The notes beneath the pieces are model-generated. The model worked only from the letters and a program-made list of their open reading frames with translations, was not told where the DNA came from and did no database searches. A stretch of DNA of 64,000 bases from Hydractinia symbiolongicarpus (Eukaryota; Cnidaria; Hydrozoa; Anthoathecata; Hydractiniidae), in contig NC_079888.1 of NCBI RefSeq assembly GCF_029227915.1, positions 24,718,001 through 24,782,000 on the forward strand. The letters are read 5' to 3'. The first letter of the stretch is position 1; each line of letters starts with the position of its first letter. The translations under genes and the position numbers were made by a program. Below, in pieces: positions 63,629 through 64,000 of the stretch.

Positions 63629-64000
63629 GGTGAGACGCTAAATAAAAGAAGTTTAATCGCCGGCAAACGAAAACCCGCCATTTCCCGTAAACCCCGGACT
63701 CGGCCCGCATAGTCAAAAGTATACAAAGAAAGTACCCAGAGTGTAAACTCATTTCCCGAACGATTTTTTAAATTATTATTTCACCACTAAAGCCCATGAC
63801 ACTTGTAGTATTTAAAAATATTTTCATTTTTGATGAGATGCTGAATAAAAGAAGTTTAATCGCCGGCAAACGAAAACCTGCGATTTCCCGTAAATCCCGG
63901 ACTCGGCCCGTATAGTCAAAAGTATACAAAGAAAGTACCCGGGGTGTAAACTCATTTCCCGAACGATTTTTTAAATTTTTTTTTCACCGCTAAAACGCAT
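63629..64000. repeat. Right-edge monomers of the GGTGAGACGCTAAA series
   Basis: Repeats 53687 onward at an offset of 9,942: GGTGAGACGCTAAATAAAAG, CCCGCCATTTCCCG, CATGACACTTGTAGTATTT and GATGAGATGCTG (63832). The window ends inside a monomer; the array must continue. Confidence 0.8.

Larger units (their letters stand above)
1..64000. repeat. Satellite DNA array, ~203-bp monomer, about 315 head-to-tail copies
   Basis: The landmark GACTTGTAG recurs every 203 bp (131, 334, 537 and 740 at the left edge) and the same spacing, give or take 1-2 bp, continues to the right edge. Every monomer I read lies in the same orientation; I saw no inversion, no insertion of unrelated sequence and no transposon. 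The first and last monomers are cut by the window edges, so the array is longer than 64 kb. A long, uninterrupted, multi-level array of this kind is known from eukaryotic centromeres, pericentromeres and heterochromatic blocks, and is not a feature of bacterial genomes. I do not recognise the monomer family, so the host is unidentified. The short reading frames that recur in each monomer are by-products of the repeat (see the rejected items). No gene, tRNA, rRNA or CRISPR array is present. Confidence 0.97.

Noticed and set aside
1-64000. CRISPR array
   Set aside because: The repeat is continuous over 203 bp with no alternation of short constant repeats and unique spacers.
1-64000. Transposable element or long-terminal-repeat origin of the monomer
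   Set aside because: No terminal inverted repeats, target-site duplications, reverse transcriptase or transposase remnants are visible, and every unit has the same boundaries only by arbitrary choice.

Overview
The whole 64-kb window is one tandem-repeat (satellite DNA) array. The repeating unit is a monomer of about 203 bp. Roughly 315 monomers stand head to tail in the same orientation. I could read no unique sequence, transposon, RNA gene or credible protein gene anywhere between position 1 and 64000. The window starts and ends inside a monomer, so the array continues on both sides. Uninterrupted satellite of this length with multi-level higher-order repeats (HORs) is typical of eukaryotic centromeric, pericentromeric or other constitutive heterochromatin. 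I do not recognise the satellite family and cannot name the host.

Monomer anatomy, using 5804-6006 as a representative: a perfect 9-bp-arm inverted repeat with a four-T loop near the start; a GC-rich middle with a GCCGGC palindrome and CCCG repeated about once per helical turn; a small GTATA/TATAC dyad; a purine-rich AAAGAAAGTACCC tract; and an AT-rich end of two T-tracts around AAATTA. GC is about 37% by my hand count, and CpG is over-represented (12 seen, about 7 expected).

Layout: 560-2405 is a 609-bp trimer HOR (about 3 copies). 2930-4900 carries a second trimer family. 4980-6195 carries a third. 7000-10450 has a 10-mer HOR of about 2,027 bp. About 9640-16325, 21053-24250 and 25847-29085 hold four copies or variants of a 16/17-mer HOR (3,243 bp spacing between the first two). 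18250-21053 is a mosaic stitched from pieces of the flanking HORs. 24310-25846 is an extra 8-mer copy. 29317-31960 is two copies of a 7-mer HOR of 1,418 bp. 31960-43117 and 43518-52850 are two near-identical copies of a roughly 10-kb segment that differ by two monomer-scale insertions (1,419 and 406 bp) and a few substitutions. Inside and after these, a 6-mer (1,215 bp), a 5-mer (1,014 bp) and an 18-mer superunit (3,651 bp) dominate to the right edge.

Nothing here works as an operon or pathway. The history that can be read is local amplification, unequal exchange and homogenisation of one monomer family. HOR lengths fall a few bases short of multiples of 203 because of 1-bp deletions, and the breakpoints I located keep monomer register. 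A centromeric role is plausible from the architecture but cannot be shown from sequence alone.
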